Below are positions 24,134 to 32,270 of a stretch of DNA of 64,000 nt, one piece after another (the stretch's first letter is position 1; every line of letters starts with the position of its first letter). The position numbers were made by a program, and so were the translations under genes. Under the pieces are notes generated by a model, which had not been told where the DNA came from, ran no database searches, and worked only from the letters and a program-made list of their open reading frames with translations. Source of the stretch: JACQLN01 sp049274895 (GTDB taxonomy: Bacteria > Patescibacteriota > Minisyncoccia > JACQLN01); NCBI GenBank assembly GCA_049274895.1, contig JBASTM010000011.1, positions 10,404 through 74,403 on the forward strand, written 5' to 3'.

Positions 24134-25044
24134 GTTTTTATCGTTTTAAAAAAATCTTCGTAATTCCCCGCCGAAACTGTTAAAGAATGATCCTTTTCCG
24201 AAAATTTGCCGTGATTATAAGCAACTCCATATTTAAAACCAGATTTCCCCAATATTCGTATCGTGTGTTGATTATAATCGCCAAAAGGGTACGAAAAACA
24301 TCTTATATCAGCCCCGATAACGCTTTCAATCGTTTTCTTGGATTCAACAATGTCGTCGAATTGACTCTCTTCATCTAATGATTTTAAAGAAGTATGACTG
24401 TAACCATGGCTGCCTATTTCCATTCCTTTTTTTCTCATTTCCTTAAGTTGGCTCGGCGTCATGAAAAAATCGGTCAAAAACTTTTTCTCGTCCCGGACCA
24501 TCTTTTTGAATAAAGGATCAATGAATCCATTTTTAACCTCAACCGGCAATCCGGCCAACACCTGTTTCAGGTTAGCTGTAAGAACGGTATCTTTAAGCCT
24601 TTTCTGGTTATTGATTCTACGTTTAGAGGAGACATTAAAATCTCTAAATCTTGCTGGATAACAACCCTTAAGATAACTCACCAAGGTGTCGGATACCGAC
24701 CTTTCGTTCGACTTGGAGAATATCACGTGCATTTTTATGGTCGCCGGCACTATACCGCCAAAAACACAACCGATCGGAAAAAATGTAGCTCTGACCTTAT
24801 TGGAAGTCAAAACTGGAAAAACATTGGTAAAGTGATCTGCCACACCATCGTCGAAAGTAAGCGAAATATACTTCTTAAGAATATAATCTTTATTTTTTTG
24901 ATCAATGAAATCACCCAAACCAATTACTCTATAGTGGTCCAATATGAATTTTATTTGCTTCTTAAAATCCTTAAGATTTACGGATTTAAGATTAAAACCG
25001 CCTGTTTTACGATCCCTAACGTAATGATACACGACTATAGGCAT
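24130..25044 (-). CDS. Polysaccharide deacetylase (NodB/CE4 family)
   Basis: A 304-residue protein with the CE4 fold. Motif 1 is LTFDDGVADH (about residues 63-72; catalytic and metal Asp), motif 2 IGSHGYSHTSLKSL (about 212-225; metal His pair), and later FSYPFGDYNQHTIRIL (motif 3/4, R replaced). It starts MPIVVYHYVRD, as in many polysaccharide deacetylase-family members, without a signal peptide. It could de-N-acetylate a glycan or lipid-linked intermediate. An insert of about 100 residues between motifs 1 and 2 is longer than in minimal CE4 domains. Coupled to the sulfotransferase by a 4-base overlap. Confidence 0.88.
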   Translation of the reverse strand: MPIVVYHYVRDRKTGGFNLKSVNLKDFKKQIKFILDHYRVIGLGDFIDQKNKDYILKKYISLTFDDGVADHFTNVFPVLTSNKVRATFFPIGCVFGGIVPATIKMHVIFSKSNERSVSDTLVSYLKGCYPARFRDFNVSSKRRINNQKRLKDTVLTANLKQVLAGLPVEVKNGFIDPLFKKMVRDEKKFLTDFFMTPSQLKEMRKKGMEIGSHGYSHTSLKSLDEESQFDDIVESKKTIESVIGADIRCFSYPFGDYNQHTIRILGKSGFKYGVAYNHGKFSEKDHSLTVSAGNYEDFFKTIKT

Positions 25045-25048
25045 GGTA

Positions 25049-26404
25049 TCAGTCTAAAAAATCCAAAATAAAATTAGCCATCCTTAATCCGGCTTGGCCG
25101 TCGTGTTTCCAGCATTGTTGCGAAACCATTTTTTTTCTGCCTTCGGAATTTAAAGACTGATTTTCCAAATATTTTTTCATCCAATATGCTAAATCTTCCT
25201 CGTCTTTAACCACGGTCACACCACCAGTGTTAATTAATTTGGAATAATGCTCAGTTTCAAAATAACGTATGGGTTTTTTCATTAAAGGATATCTCCCCAA
25301 ATCAGAGAATTTTATATTAATTACAGGCTTATCGAATAAAGCCGCGTCTATAGCAATCGAGGAAGTCAAACTTATCATCATATCGCTGTAAGATAAAATA
25401 TTGACCAGTCCTTGCAAATCGGAAAAATCCAGATCCCAGTCAACACCCCTTTCCCCGCTGAACTTATACCCTGGTCTTTGGTAAATTATACCCATATCTA
25501 AAAGATCTGGATCCAAATCAACCTTGTCGTTAGGAGGAAAGCGAACCACCAGCTGAACATTAAAACGCTTCAGTTCACTATTAAGAATATGATAGATCAT
25601 TCTTATCAAACTCCTATCGGCATCCCCTCTTTCCCGTCCGGACGGGGCGAAAACAACTATTTTTTTATCGCCGGCAATTCCCAAACCACGGTAAAACATA
25701 TTTCTTTCTTCCGGCTTGTTCTTAAAATAAAAATCATACTGGGGAATGCCAACAACCTCAATGTCTTTAGAGTCTATATCGACAAAACGGACTGCTTCCT
25801 TTTTAACCACATCGTTGTAAACAACTAATTTATCCGGCAAAAGACGGATCATACATCGACCGGTTATTTTGTCCCAAGAAGTTATTAAACCAATGCTTTT
25901 TATTTTTCTTCGTTTAGCTTCTTTCAAAAAAGAAATCTCATCGTCGCCAAACAAATGGGCTAAAAACACCAAGTCAGGCTGGTATTTTTCAAAATATCTC
26001 CGATAAGTACCGTCCCAAGCTAAAAAGTAATCCAAAAACCTGACAATCTTCCTAAAAATCTTCCTAGCAAAAATTCTATTAAACAATAGTTTAAAGCCGA
26101 ACAGGATAAAATTTTTATCCTGCTCAAATTTCATCCGGTGCTTCAAATCTACAGTTTTAGTATTTATAAGATTAAACTTTAAAAGACTGAAAATTTTGTT
26201 AAGAAAAAAAGGCCTGTAAGACGGAGTTATTTCATAAATAATATCATCTCCGCCGAATTCTTTTTCGAAGTATTCCTTTTTCTCTCCACTGCTTACAAAC
26301 AATACTATTCTGATTTCTTTTCCTTTAAGAATCTTAAAAACATCGGACCTTAGTATATTCCTGGCTTCAACCCCCTGAAATATGGGAATAAAAACGGTTT
26401 TCAT
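25049..26404 (-). CDS. GT-B-like family paralogue A (SWDxIT family)
   Basis: A 451-residue protein from ATG 26404 (MKTVFIPIFQGVEARNILRS); an in-frame ATG 19 codons upstream would overlap the neighbouring GT2 gene. It belongs with the proteins at 34140, 43666 and 45829. Shared marks: an N-terminal RNILxxDVxxxL, a central GLITSWDKITGRCMIRLLPD, a nucleotide-sugar-site-like block SDMMISLTSSIAIDAALFDK-PVINI, and the tail GRKKMVSQQCWKHDGQAGLR. The arrangement resembles CDP-glycerol glycerophosphotransferase-like / capsule glycosyltransferases of GT-B fold; substrate unknown. No membrane helix. Confidence 0.7.
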   Translation of the reverse strand: MKTVFIPIFQGVEARNILRSDVFKILKGKEIRIVLFVSSGEKKEYFEKEFGGDDIIYEITPSYRPFFLNKIFSLLKFNLINTKTVDLKHRMKFEQDKNFILFGFKLLFNRIFARKIFRKIVRFLDYFLAWDGTYRRYFEKYQPDLVFLAHLFGDDEISFLKEAKRRKIKSIGLITSWDKITGRCMIRLLPDKLVVYNDVVKKEAVRFVDIDSKDIEVVGIPQYDFYFKNKPEERNMFYRGLGIAGDKKIVVFAPSGRERGDADRSLIRMIYHILNSELKRFNVQLVVRFPPNDKVDLDPDLLDMGIIYQRPGYKFSGERGVDWDLDFSDLQGLVNILSYSDMMISLTSSIAIDAALFDKPVINIKFSDLGRYPLMKKPIRYFETEHYSKLINTGGVTVVKDEEDLAYWMKKYLENQSLNSEGRKKMVSQQCWKHDGQAGLRMANFILDFLD

Positions 26405-26414
26405 CTTAAAACTC

Positions 26415-27323
26415 TTACTTGTTTTCGATTTCTTCACGTATAAAGTAAAAATAATGGCCATCTTTCCAATACAACCTTAAAAGAACATCAGTTAAAAAAC
26501 CGACCGCAAAAAGAACTATACCGAGAACTACAAACATAGTTCCGGATACAAATAAAATTCCGGAATCAGAGCCGAAAGACAAGGACGTAGAAAACCAAAA
26601 CAAAAAACCAACAAGAGTGAAAAAAAATCCCCAACCACCAAAAAACCTGAAAGGCTTGATGAAATATCTTAAAAAGAAAATGACAGCAAAAAGGTCGAAA
26701 ACTGTTTTAGCCATTTTGGAAATCTTCATCCCAGAACCTCTAAAAACCCTAGGACTGTGAGAAATCTCAACCTCACCAATGATTGCCCCTCTTTCCTTCG
26801 CCAAAGCGGGTAAAAAAATCTGCATATTGCCCCAAAGACGAAAATCTTTTATAAACCTGGCCCGGTAAGCCCTGAGCCCGCAACCAAAATCATGGATTTT
26901 AAGGTCAAGTAAGAATCTCACCAAAAGATTGGCGACCTTTGAAAAAACGAGACGTCTCCAAGGATCGTATCTTTTTTTGCGCCAACCAACGACAACGTCA
27001 AACCCAGAATTTATTTTATCGATAAATTTGGAGATATCGGCTGGATTGTTCTGGAGATCGGCATCTAAAAAAACAAGAATCTCACCTTGGGCGTGCTGGA
27101 TTGCGGTATCTAAAGCCGGAGTGTTGCCATAATTTCTTTGATGACAAACAGCTCTTAAGGGTTTCAACTCTTTCATTATTTCCCAACTATTATCTCTTGA
27201 CCCATCGTTTACGAAAACAATCTCAAATTTTTCCGGCCTGTTTTCAAGAGATTTTAAGATGCGCGCGTGAAGCTCTTTTAAGCTTTGGGCATCATTATAA
27301 ACAGGCACTAGTATGGAAATCAT
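26415..27323 (-). CDS. GT2 polyprenyl-sugar synthase-like glycosyltransferase
   Basis: About 302 residues from ATG 27323 (MISILVPVYNDAQSLKELHA); an ATG at 27335 is also possible. The longer ORF start lies inside a terminator hairpin and is rejected. GT2 features: VPVYND, VFVNDGSRDNSW (first Asp), YGNTPALDTAIQHAQGEILV, FLDADLQNNP (DxD region), and GCGLRAYRARF. The C terminus has two membrane helices (about residues 220-245 and 255-290), like ArnC/DPM1/GtrB enzymes that load a sugar onto a polyprenyl phosphate. Eleven bases separate it from paralogue A. Confidence 0.88.
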   Translation of the reverse strand: MISILVPVYNDAQSLKELHARILKSLENRPEKFEIVFVNDGSRDNSWEIMKELKPLRAVCHQRNYGNTPALDTAIQHAQGEILVFLDADLQNNPADISKFIDKINSGFDVVVGWRKKRYDPWRRLVFSKVANLLVRFLLDLKIHDFGCGLRAYRARFIKDFRLWGNMQIFLPALAKERGAIIGEVEISHSPRVFRGSGMKISKMAKTVFDLFAVIFFLRYFIKPFRFFGGWGFFFTLVGFLFWFSTSLSFGSDSGILFVSGTMFVVLGIVLFAVGFLTDVLLRLYWKDGHYFYFIREEIENK

Positions 27324-27341
27324 ATGATTTATAACCATAAA

Positions 27342-27370
27342 ATAAAAGGCGAGGTTTTGCAACCTCACCT
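27342..27370 (-). terminator. Intrinsic terminator of the radical SAM gene
   Basis: Minus-strand stem AGGTGAGGTT (27361-27370 read in complement) with AACCTCGCCT, followed by TTTATTTTATGG. It begins 22 bases after the radical SAM stop codon and sits immediately before the GT2 gene. Confidence 0.8.
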
Positions 27371-27391
27371 GATTGGACAGAAACCCTAGAT

Positions 27392-28948
27392 TTAGACAGA
27401 AACCCTAGATATCGCTCCAGAACTCCAGCGCGAACCCATGTTTTCCTTTAGTCTAGCCTCGACGTAATCCCGGCGGTTGACAGTGCGCCAAGCCCATTCT
27501 CTTAATTCCACCAAACGTTCCGGAGACACAGTAGTATTCTTCATGACTGGATTTTTCCAATTCATCAGATCCGGATCAAAACCTGGATCCAGATAACCAC
27601 TTTTTATAGCCGTCTCGTAAAGACAACTGCCTGGGAAAGGGATGGGGATAAAGAACGTGCAGTAATGGGCGCCGGCGTCAACCAACCGTCTACCAAGATC
27701 AATACTTTGGTATATTTCGGCTTCCGTCTCATCAGGAAAGCCAATCATCATATTGATCGGGCAGACAATACCGACCTCAACAGCCGTCTCAACCAGCTTG
27801 ACCACATCTGTTCTGGAGTGGTCCAGTTTAGCTGTGGCATATTTATCAAGTATACGTTGGGAGGCCGACTCAACCGGGAAAACAATAACACTAAACCCGG
27901 CTGCTTTGAGTAACTCCAAGTAATCCCGATCAATCTCCAACCCGCCTCTCTTCGACTTTACAAAAAGATGAACCAAGTTGACACCATTGACGTTAGCTAT
28001 AATCAAACCTCTACTGACCACTTGTTCAAATATAGCTTTCACACGCCATTTTTTGGCGAGCATACTATCATCCTCAAAATATAGCTTTTTTATACCCAGA
28101 TCTTGAATCCTATCTATTTCAGAAATAACCCGCTCTACTGATTTGAGCCGCAAAGAACCAATGTCACCACTAAATCCCGATTCATCTTTCTCTGTAGAAA
28201 TGTGGCAATACGTACATCTAAAAGGACAACCCCGCGAGGTCATGATCGGAGCATATCGGTGCTGACCATGAGTAGAAATATCGCCATGAGGAGCCGCTAT
28301 TTTTTCATATTTATCGAGGGGTAATAGCTCCCAAGCCGGCACCGGCAACTGGTCCAAGTCAGTGATTACTGTATCCACCTGCGGTGGGGTAAGTTTATAA
28401 CCATTAGCACCATTTCTACAGACGGTCCCCGGAACACCCTTAAGTGACTCTCCCTTGCTCCATTTCTGGACAATATCCACCACTACACGCTCACCCTCGG
28501 TGGTGCAGATTAAGTCTATGGAACTGGAAGACATAAGGCGCGGCACCATGTTGCGGGCATTAACTCCGCCGGTAATAACCAAAGCATCCGGATTCACCTC
28601 CCGAACCAAATGTGCCATTTCCAAAACCATACGGGTTTGGGGTGTAAAATTGGAATTTATACCCACAACATTATAGCCGCCTCTTGATACAACTTCACGA
28701 ATACGCTCCGGCGACATACCTATACGCATCAAACCATTAGGTTGTCTAACTACTCTTCGAAACGTATCATCCAGACTATCTCCAGGCCCACCAACTGAAG
28801 CATCAAGCACATCAACTTCAAAACCAGCATCTCTTAATGCTCCAGCCAAATATAGAGGACCTAAAGAACCATCCGGACGGGGTGTTTCTATATCCATCAG
28901 CTGGTTCGGCGGATAGACCAAAAGAACCTTAGGTTCCTTCAATAGCAT
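27392..28948 (-). CDS. B12-binding radical SAM protein
   Basis: A 518-residue enzyme with an N-terminal cobalamin-binding domain (about residues 7-165, LVYPPNQ ... LGPLYLAGALRDAGFEVDVL ... GVNARNMVP) and a radical SAM domain (about 230-440). The iron-sulfur cysteines are C241, C245 and C248 in CPFRCTYCH (CxxxCxxC), with the following KKLYFEDDSML and NMMIGFPDETEAEIYQSI typical of BchE/PhpK/MTase-class enzymes. Such enzymes methylate unactivated carbon or phosphorus, or do ring rearrangements. It has a strong Shine-Dalgarno site (AAGGAG) and its own promoter, unlike most neighbours. It lies directly downstream of the 63-residue peptide gene, which might be its substrate (speculative). Confidence 0.9.
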   Translation of the reverse strand: MLLKEPKVLLVYPPNQLMDIETPRPDGSLGPLYLAGALRDAGFEVDVLDASVGGPGDSLDDTFRRVVRQPNGLMRIGMSPERIREVVSRGGYNVVGINSNFTPQTRMVLEMAHLVREVNPDALVITGGVNARNMVPRLMSSSSIDLICTTEGERVVVDIVQKWSKGESLKGVPGTVCRNGANGYKLTPPQVDTVITDLDQLPVPAWELLPLDKYEKIAAPHGDISTHGQHRYAPIMTSRGCPFRCTYCHISTEKDESGFSGDIGSLRLKSVERVISEIDRIQDLGIKKLYFEDDSMLAKKWRVKAIFEQVVSRGLIIANVNGVNLVHLFVKSKRGGLEIDRDYLELLKAAGFSVIVFPVESASQRILDKYATAKLDHSRTDVVKLVETAVEVGIVCPINMMIGFPDETEAEIYQSIDLGRRLVDAGAHYCTFFIPIPFPGSCLYETAIKSGYLDPGFDPDLMNWKNPVMKNTTVSPERLVELREWAWRTVNRRDYVEARLKENMGSRWSSGAISRVSV

Positions 28949-29000
28949 TGAGTTTCTCCTTTTTTGTATTACAACTGGTTAATTTTAAGGTACCATCCAG

Positions 29001-29029
29001 ATAATAACAACTCTGGCTGTCAATATCAA
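29001..29029 (-). promoter_or_regulatory. Promoter of the radical SAM gene
   Basis: TTGATA (29024-29029), exact 17-base spacer, TATTAT (29001-29006) on the minus strand; predicted start near 28994, with the AAGGAG ribosome site near 28957. It lies between the peptide-gene terminator and the radical SAM start. Confidence 0.6.
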
Positions 29030-29043
29030 CAACCTTAAACCAA

Positions 29044-29076
29044 GTAAAAAAACCCACCCAGATTACGGGCAGGTTT
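29044..29076 (-). terminator. Intrinsic terminator after the 63-residue peptide gene
   Basis: Stem AACCTGCCC / GGGTGGGTT (9 pairs, two G-U), loop GTAATCT, then seven U on the minus strand. It starts 7 bases past the peptide stop codon and separates it from the radical SAM promoter. Confidence 0.8.
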
Positions 29077-29082
29077 ATAAAA

Positions 29083-29274
29083 TCAATCCCTCTTGATTCT
29101 TTTGGTCGTGGATATCAAAACCCCAGAAACATCATCAAAAACATAATCCCCCACCAGAATTTGATGGGTAGATACCGGTACCAATACTCCAGAAACATCA
29201 TCGGCCACAAAATTCGCCTCGGTCTTTTTATTATGAGGATCGAGGATGGCTTTACAACCACTCATTTGTGCCAC
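29083..29274 (-). CDS. Small 63-residue protein with internal repeat
   Basis: A short ORF likely to be real because it has a good ribosome site (AAAGGTGG, 6 bases before ATG 29274) and its own terminator. The product begins MAQMSGCKAILDPHNKKTEA and then repeats FVADDVSGVLVPVSTHQ / YVFDDVSGVLISTTKR, so a DDVSGVL unit occurs twice about 22 residues apart. It ends with a basic tail. No known domain and no signal peptide. It sits between the GHMP kinase and the B12-radical SAM gene; a precursor peptide for that enzyme is one possibility, a small regulatory or structural protein another. Nothing in the sequence proves either. Confidence 0.6.
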   Translation of the reverse strand: MAQMSGCKAILDPHNKKTEANFVADDVSGVLVPVSTHQILVGDYVFDDVSGVLISTTKRIKRD

Positions 29275-29311
29275 CTTTCTTTGTTGGTCTAATTAAAGAA
29301 CTTTGACCAGA

Positions 29312-30292
29312 TTAAAAATCAATTCTGGCCACCCTGGTACCTTTATAGTCTATACCGAAATCAATAGGTTTAAAACCGAGATCTACCATGGTTTCTTTTA
29401 GTCTCAATACTCCTTCTTGATCGGCACAACAAAAAAGGAAATAACCGCCTCCACCGGCACCGATCAATTTACCGCCCAATGCCCCATTCTCGAGTGCAGA
29501 GTTATAAATAACATCAAATTCCGGCGAGCTGATTCGGTCGGACATCTCCCGTTTGATTCGCCAATGCTCGTCCATAAGGCAACCAAAATCGAAAATATTC
29601 CCCCGTTCGAAAGCCTTAAGCACCTGCCGCCCAATGACTTTGGTGCGATGCTTCAACTTAAGAGCTTTTTGACGATCTTGGTCGCGCAACACTTCCACGC
29701 TCTCACGCCGCACTCCTGTATAAAAGAGTAAAGAGCACGAAACAAACTGGCGCACAGTACCGGGACTGATGTTTGGATGGTACCACCTAACCGATTGGTC
29801 AGTTCCGATCTCCAAGACCGTGAAACCACCCAAAGCGGCTAGATACGGATCTTGCTTGCCGTCGGGCAAACCCAAGGCCTGGGTTATCCGGAAGGCGCCT
29901 TCGGCCAAGTCAGTCTGTGATTTTTGAACGCCCTTAAAATTCCACAAGACGTTCAAGAGACCGACAGCGCAGCTACCGGAAGAACCAAGGCCGGTGCCCA
30001 TTGGCGTGTCGGCGTGGAAATAAATACTAACCGCCTTTTTGACGCCAGCAAGCTTTAAGGCCTCCCGACCAATGGTATGCTCGACTTCATCCACAATATC
30101 AACCGATTCGAACTTAAGATATTGAAGTTCTATCTTCTCCGAAACACCAATCCAGGGCCGGCGCGCGAATATATCCATGAACATATTGATGGCGACACCA
30201 AAGATAAAACCGCCGTATTTTTCGCAATAGGAGGGCAAATCGGTGCCGCCGCCCCCCAAAGAAATCCTGAACGGGGTCCGAGACATCAGCAT
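29312..30292 (-). CDS. GHMP-family sugar kinase (HddA-like)
   Basis: A 326-residue GHMP kinase resembling D-glycero-D-manno-heptose 7-phosphate kinase. The N-terminal RTPFRISLGGGGTDLPSYCE (about residues 4-23) is the HddA/fucokinase signature; the ATP loop PMGTGLGSSGSCAVGLLNV is at about 96-114, and the C-terminal GALGGKLIGAGGGGYFLFCC (about 270-289) is the third GHMP motif. It would phosphorylate the anomeric carbon of a sugar phosphate for nucleotide-sugar formation. It has a very strong Shine-Dalgarno site (AAAAAAGGAGG before ATG 30292). Thirty-seven bases separate it from the peptide gene, so the two are probably cotranscribed. Other HddA-pathway genes are absent here. Confidence 0.88.
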   Translation of the reverse strand: MLMSRTPFRISLGGGGTDLPSYCEKYGGFIFGVAINMFMDIFARRPWIGVSEKIELQYLKFESVDIVDEVEHTIGREALKLAGVKKAVSIYFHADTPMGTGLGSSGSCAVGLLNVLWNFKGVQKSQTDLAEGAFRITQALGLPDGKQDPYLAALGGFTVLEIGTDQSVRWYHPNISPGTVRQFVSCSLLFYTGVRRESVEVLRDQDRQKALKLKHRTKVIGRQVLKAFERGNIFDFGCLMDEHWRIKREMSDRISSPEFDVIYNSALENGALGGKLIGAGGGGYFLFCCADQEGVLRLKETMVDLGFKPIDFGIDYKGTRVARIDF

Positions 30293-30398
30293 GGTATCCT
30301 CCTTTTTTGTTTTTAAGTCAAAGAACCACCCTGTTAAAACTAATCTTATTCACTTTAAGTTGCAACGATTCATAACTTAGTAATACTAATGGTAAATA

Positions 30399-32270
30399 TC
30401 ATTTTAGGAAATCATAAATCTCTACATTGGTATTTTTGTATTCAATTTTTAAATCGTGAAATGTCAAAGTTTTAGGATTAACCAATTGCTTTTCCCAAGG
30501 TCCGTAATAAATATAATCCCCTCCAAGAGTTTTAATATCAACGCTTGATCCATTATAAATTTTTAAAAGTTTGCCAGCATGGCTTTCAAAAATATATCTA
30601 AATACTGTTTTATTTTCTCCCTCTTGGCCGCGTTTGTAGTACTGCCCGTAAAGATTCCTCATGTTTTTTAAAAGGTTCTGGGCGCGGTGAAAATCTTTTT
30701 CTTCACAAACGTTATCACACAACTCCACCGGGTCGGCCTTCATTATTTTAGCTAAAAAATCCGGATCTACACCGAAAAACTTGTATGTTTCCAAAAAGCG
30801 TTCTTCTAGAACACTATTGGCCTCGCCACTGTTTACACCCACTGCCAAAAACGGGCGAGCGGAGGTGTGGTTGTTTAGATATATCGAAGTCACAAAAGAC
30901 GGCGAAACCACAACCGGTTCGAACGGCAAATTATCATTCATCCAATTCCAAGAATCCGTTACGGAACGGCTGAAGCTGTACTCTTTTAAAATAGCGGGCG
31001 GAGAGTTTAAAAAAACAAGAACATTATTAATTTTCTTGGTGACCAAGAAAAAACAAAGAATCATCAAAATAACCGCCATACCCCTAACAATCTTAGCGTC
31101 TCTAACAAGTTCATAAAAAGAATGAAACAAAATTATAAAAATAAAAGGGCTTATGGCTCTAAACCAATGATCGGGCTGCGGCACAAAACCTGTCACAAGT
31201 TGCACCAACCAGATTAAGCTCATGGCCGCCGTAAAAATCCAATACAAAACAGCTGTTTTGGAATTACGCCAGTAAAAAACCAAATAAACGACAAAAGCCA
31301 GTAAAAGATAAAAAAGATAATCGAAGTAAAATGGCGACGGATCGACGACATCAATTCTTCGCCCTTCGGTGATGCCCCAACGGTTAGCTATGTCGTTCGA
31401 CCAAGGCAAAGAATTAAAAGAAAAATAATTGACCCAATAAGGAATTGTGACCACAACCACCGCCGCCAAAACCGTTATTACCTCGGGTAAAAGTTTAGGA
31501 TATTTTTTCCTGGCGGCGAAAGCATAAACCAAAATAAAACCAAGCACTAGGCTGACAAAAACCCAGTAATGAAAATAAGTGTAAAACATAAGTCCAACAA
31601 CGAGACCTAAACTAACTGCCAAGCCACGACTCGGACGGCGCCAAAACAAAAGTAACAAGGTTAAAACAGGCAAAAGAACCAAATAGGTCAACATAGGATC
31701 CAACGTCCGAGCTAAAAATAAATCCGTTAGAGGGGTTTTTATGGCTGGATAAAAATTTTTTAAAACAACATCGGAAAATAAATTAATATTTTTAAAAGCA
31801 TAAGGTAGATATTTAAAAACTGGAGTCAAAACACCTATCATTCCCATAAAATAAGCCCATAACTTATTTCCAGTTATTACCTTGCCTAACCAATAGAACA
31901 GTAAAAAAAGAATTGGCGGAATAATAAAATGAGCAAATAAATATGATGCGTTAACGTCAGCTTCAAATAAACCCATGAAACCAGCCATAATGATCATGGG
32001 AATGGGAAAGGGACCGAATGGAGAAGGATTGTTGTTATTAAAATGTAGATCGTTAGGCGGAAAATTGCCTTCGTATATTTCCCGGTAGCGGGCTATGGCG
32101 CCGTAAGCCTCATCGCTGTGATGAGAAAGCTGAACGGCTTCATACGGTAAATTTAAATTATCCAATTCTCGCCAAATCAAAATGCTTGGCAGAAAATACA
32201 AAAAACCGATCATTATGGAAGATAAAGATAAAAAACAAACCCATTTGCAACTTAACTTTGCTTTATTCAT
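30399..32270 (-). CDS. Multi-pass membrane protein, GT-C-like, copy 1
   Basis: A 623-residue protein with about eleven membrane helices (first at residues 10-33, last near 395-415) and a soluble C-terminal domain of about 200 residues. A large first extracytoplasmic loop contains acidic residues (HHSDEAYGAIARYREIYEGN), as in GT-C transferases that use lipid-linked sugars. The C-terminal domain holds DYIYYGPWEKQ, shared with the adjacent copy at 32267. No family name is recognised with certainty. The 4-base overlap with copy 2 shows tandem, coupled genes. Confidence 0.6.
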   Translation of the reverse strand: MNKAKLSCKWVCFLSLSSIMIGFLYFLPSILIWRELDNLNLPYEAVQLSHHSDEAYGAIARYREIYEGNFPPNDLHFNNNNPSPFGPFPIPMIIMAGFMGLFEADVNASYLFAHFIIPPILFLLFYWLGKVITGNKLWAYFMGMIGVLTPVFKYLPYAFKNINLFSDVVLKNFYPAIKTPLTDLFLARTLDPMLTYLVLLPVLTLLLLFWRRPSRGLAVSLGLVVGLMFYTYFHYWVFVSLVLGFILVYAFAARKKYPKLLPEVITVLAAVVVVTIPYWVNYFSFNSLPWSNDIANRWGITEGRRIDVVDPSPFYFDYLFYLLLAFVVYLVFYWRNSKTAVLYWIFTAAMSLIWLVQLVTGFVPQPDHWFRAISPFIFIILFHSFYELVRDAKIVRGMAVILMILCFFLVTKKINNVLVFLNSPPAILKEYSFSRSVTDSWNWMNDNLPFEPVVVSPSFVTSIYLNNHTSARPFLAVGVNSGEANSVLEERFLETYKFFGVDPDFLAKIMKADPVELCDNVCEEKDFHRAQNLLKNMRNLYGQYYKRGQEGENKTVFRYIFESHAGKLLKIYNGSSVDIKTLGGDYIYYGPWEKQLVNPKTLTFHDLKIEYKNTNVEIYDFLK

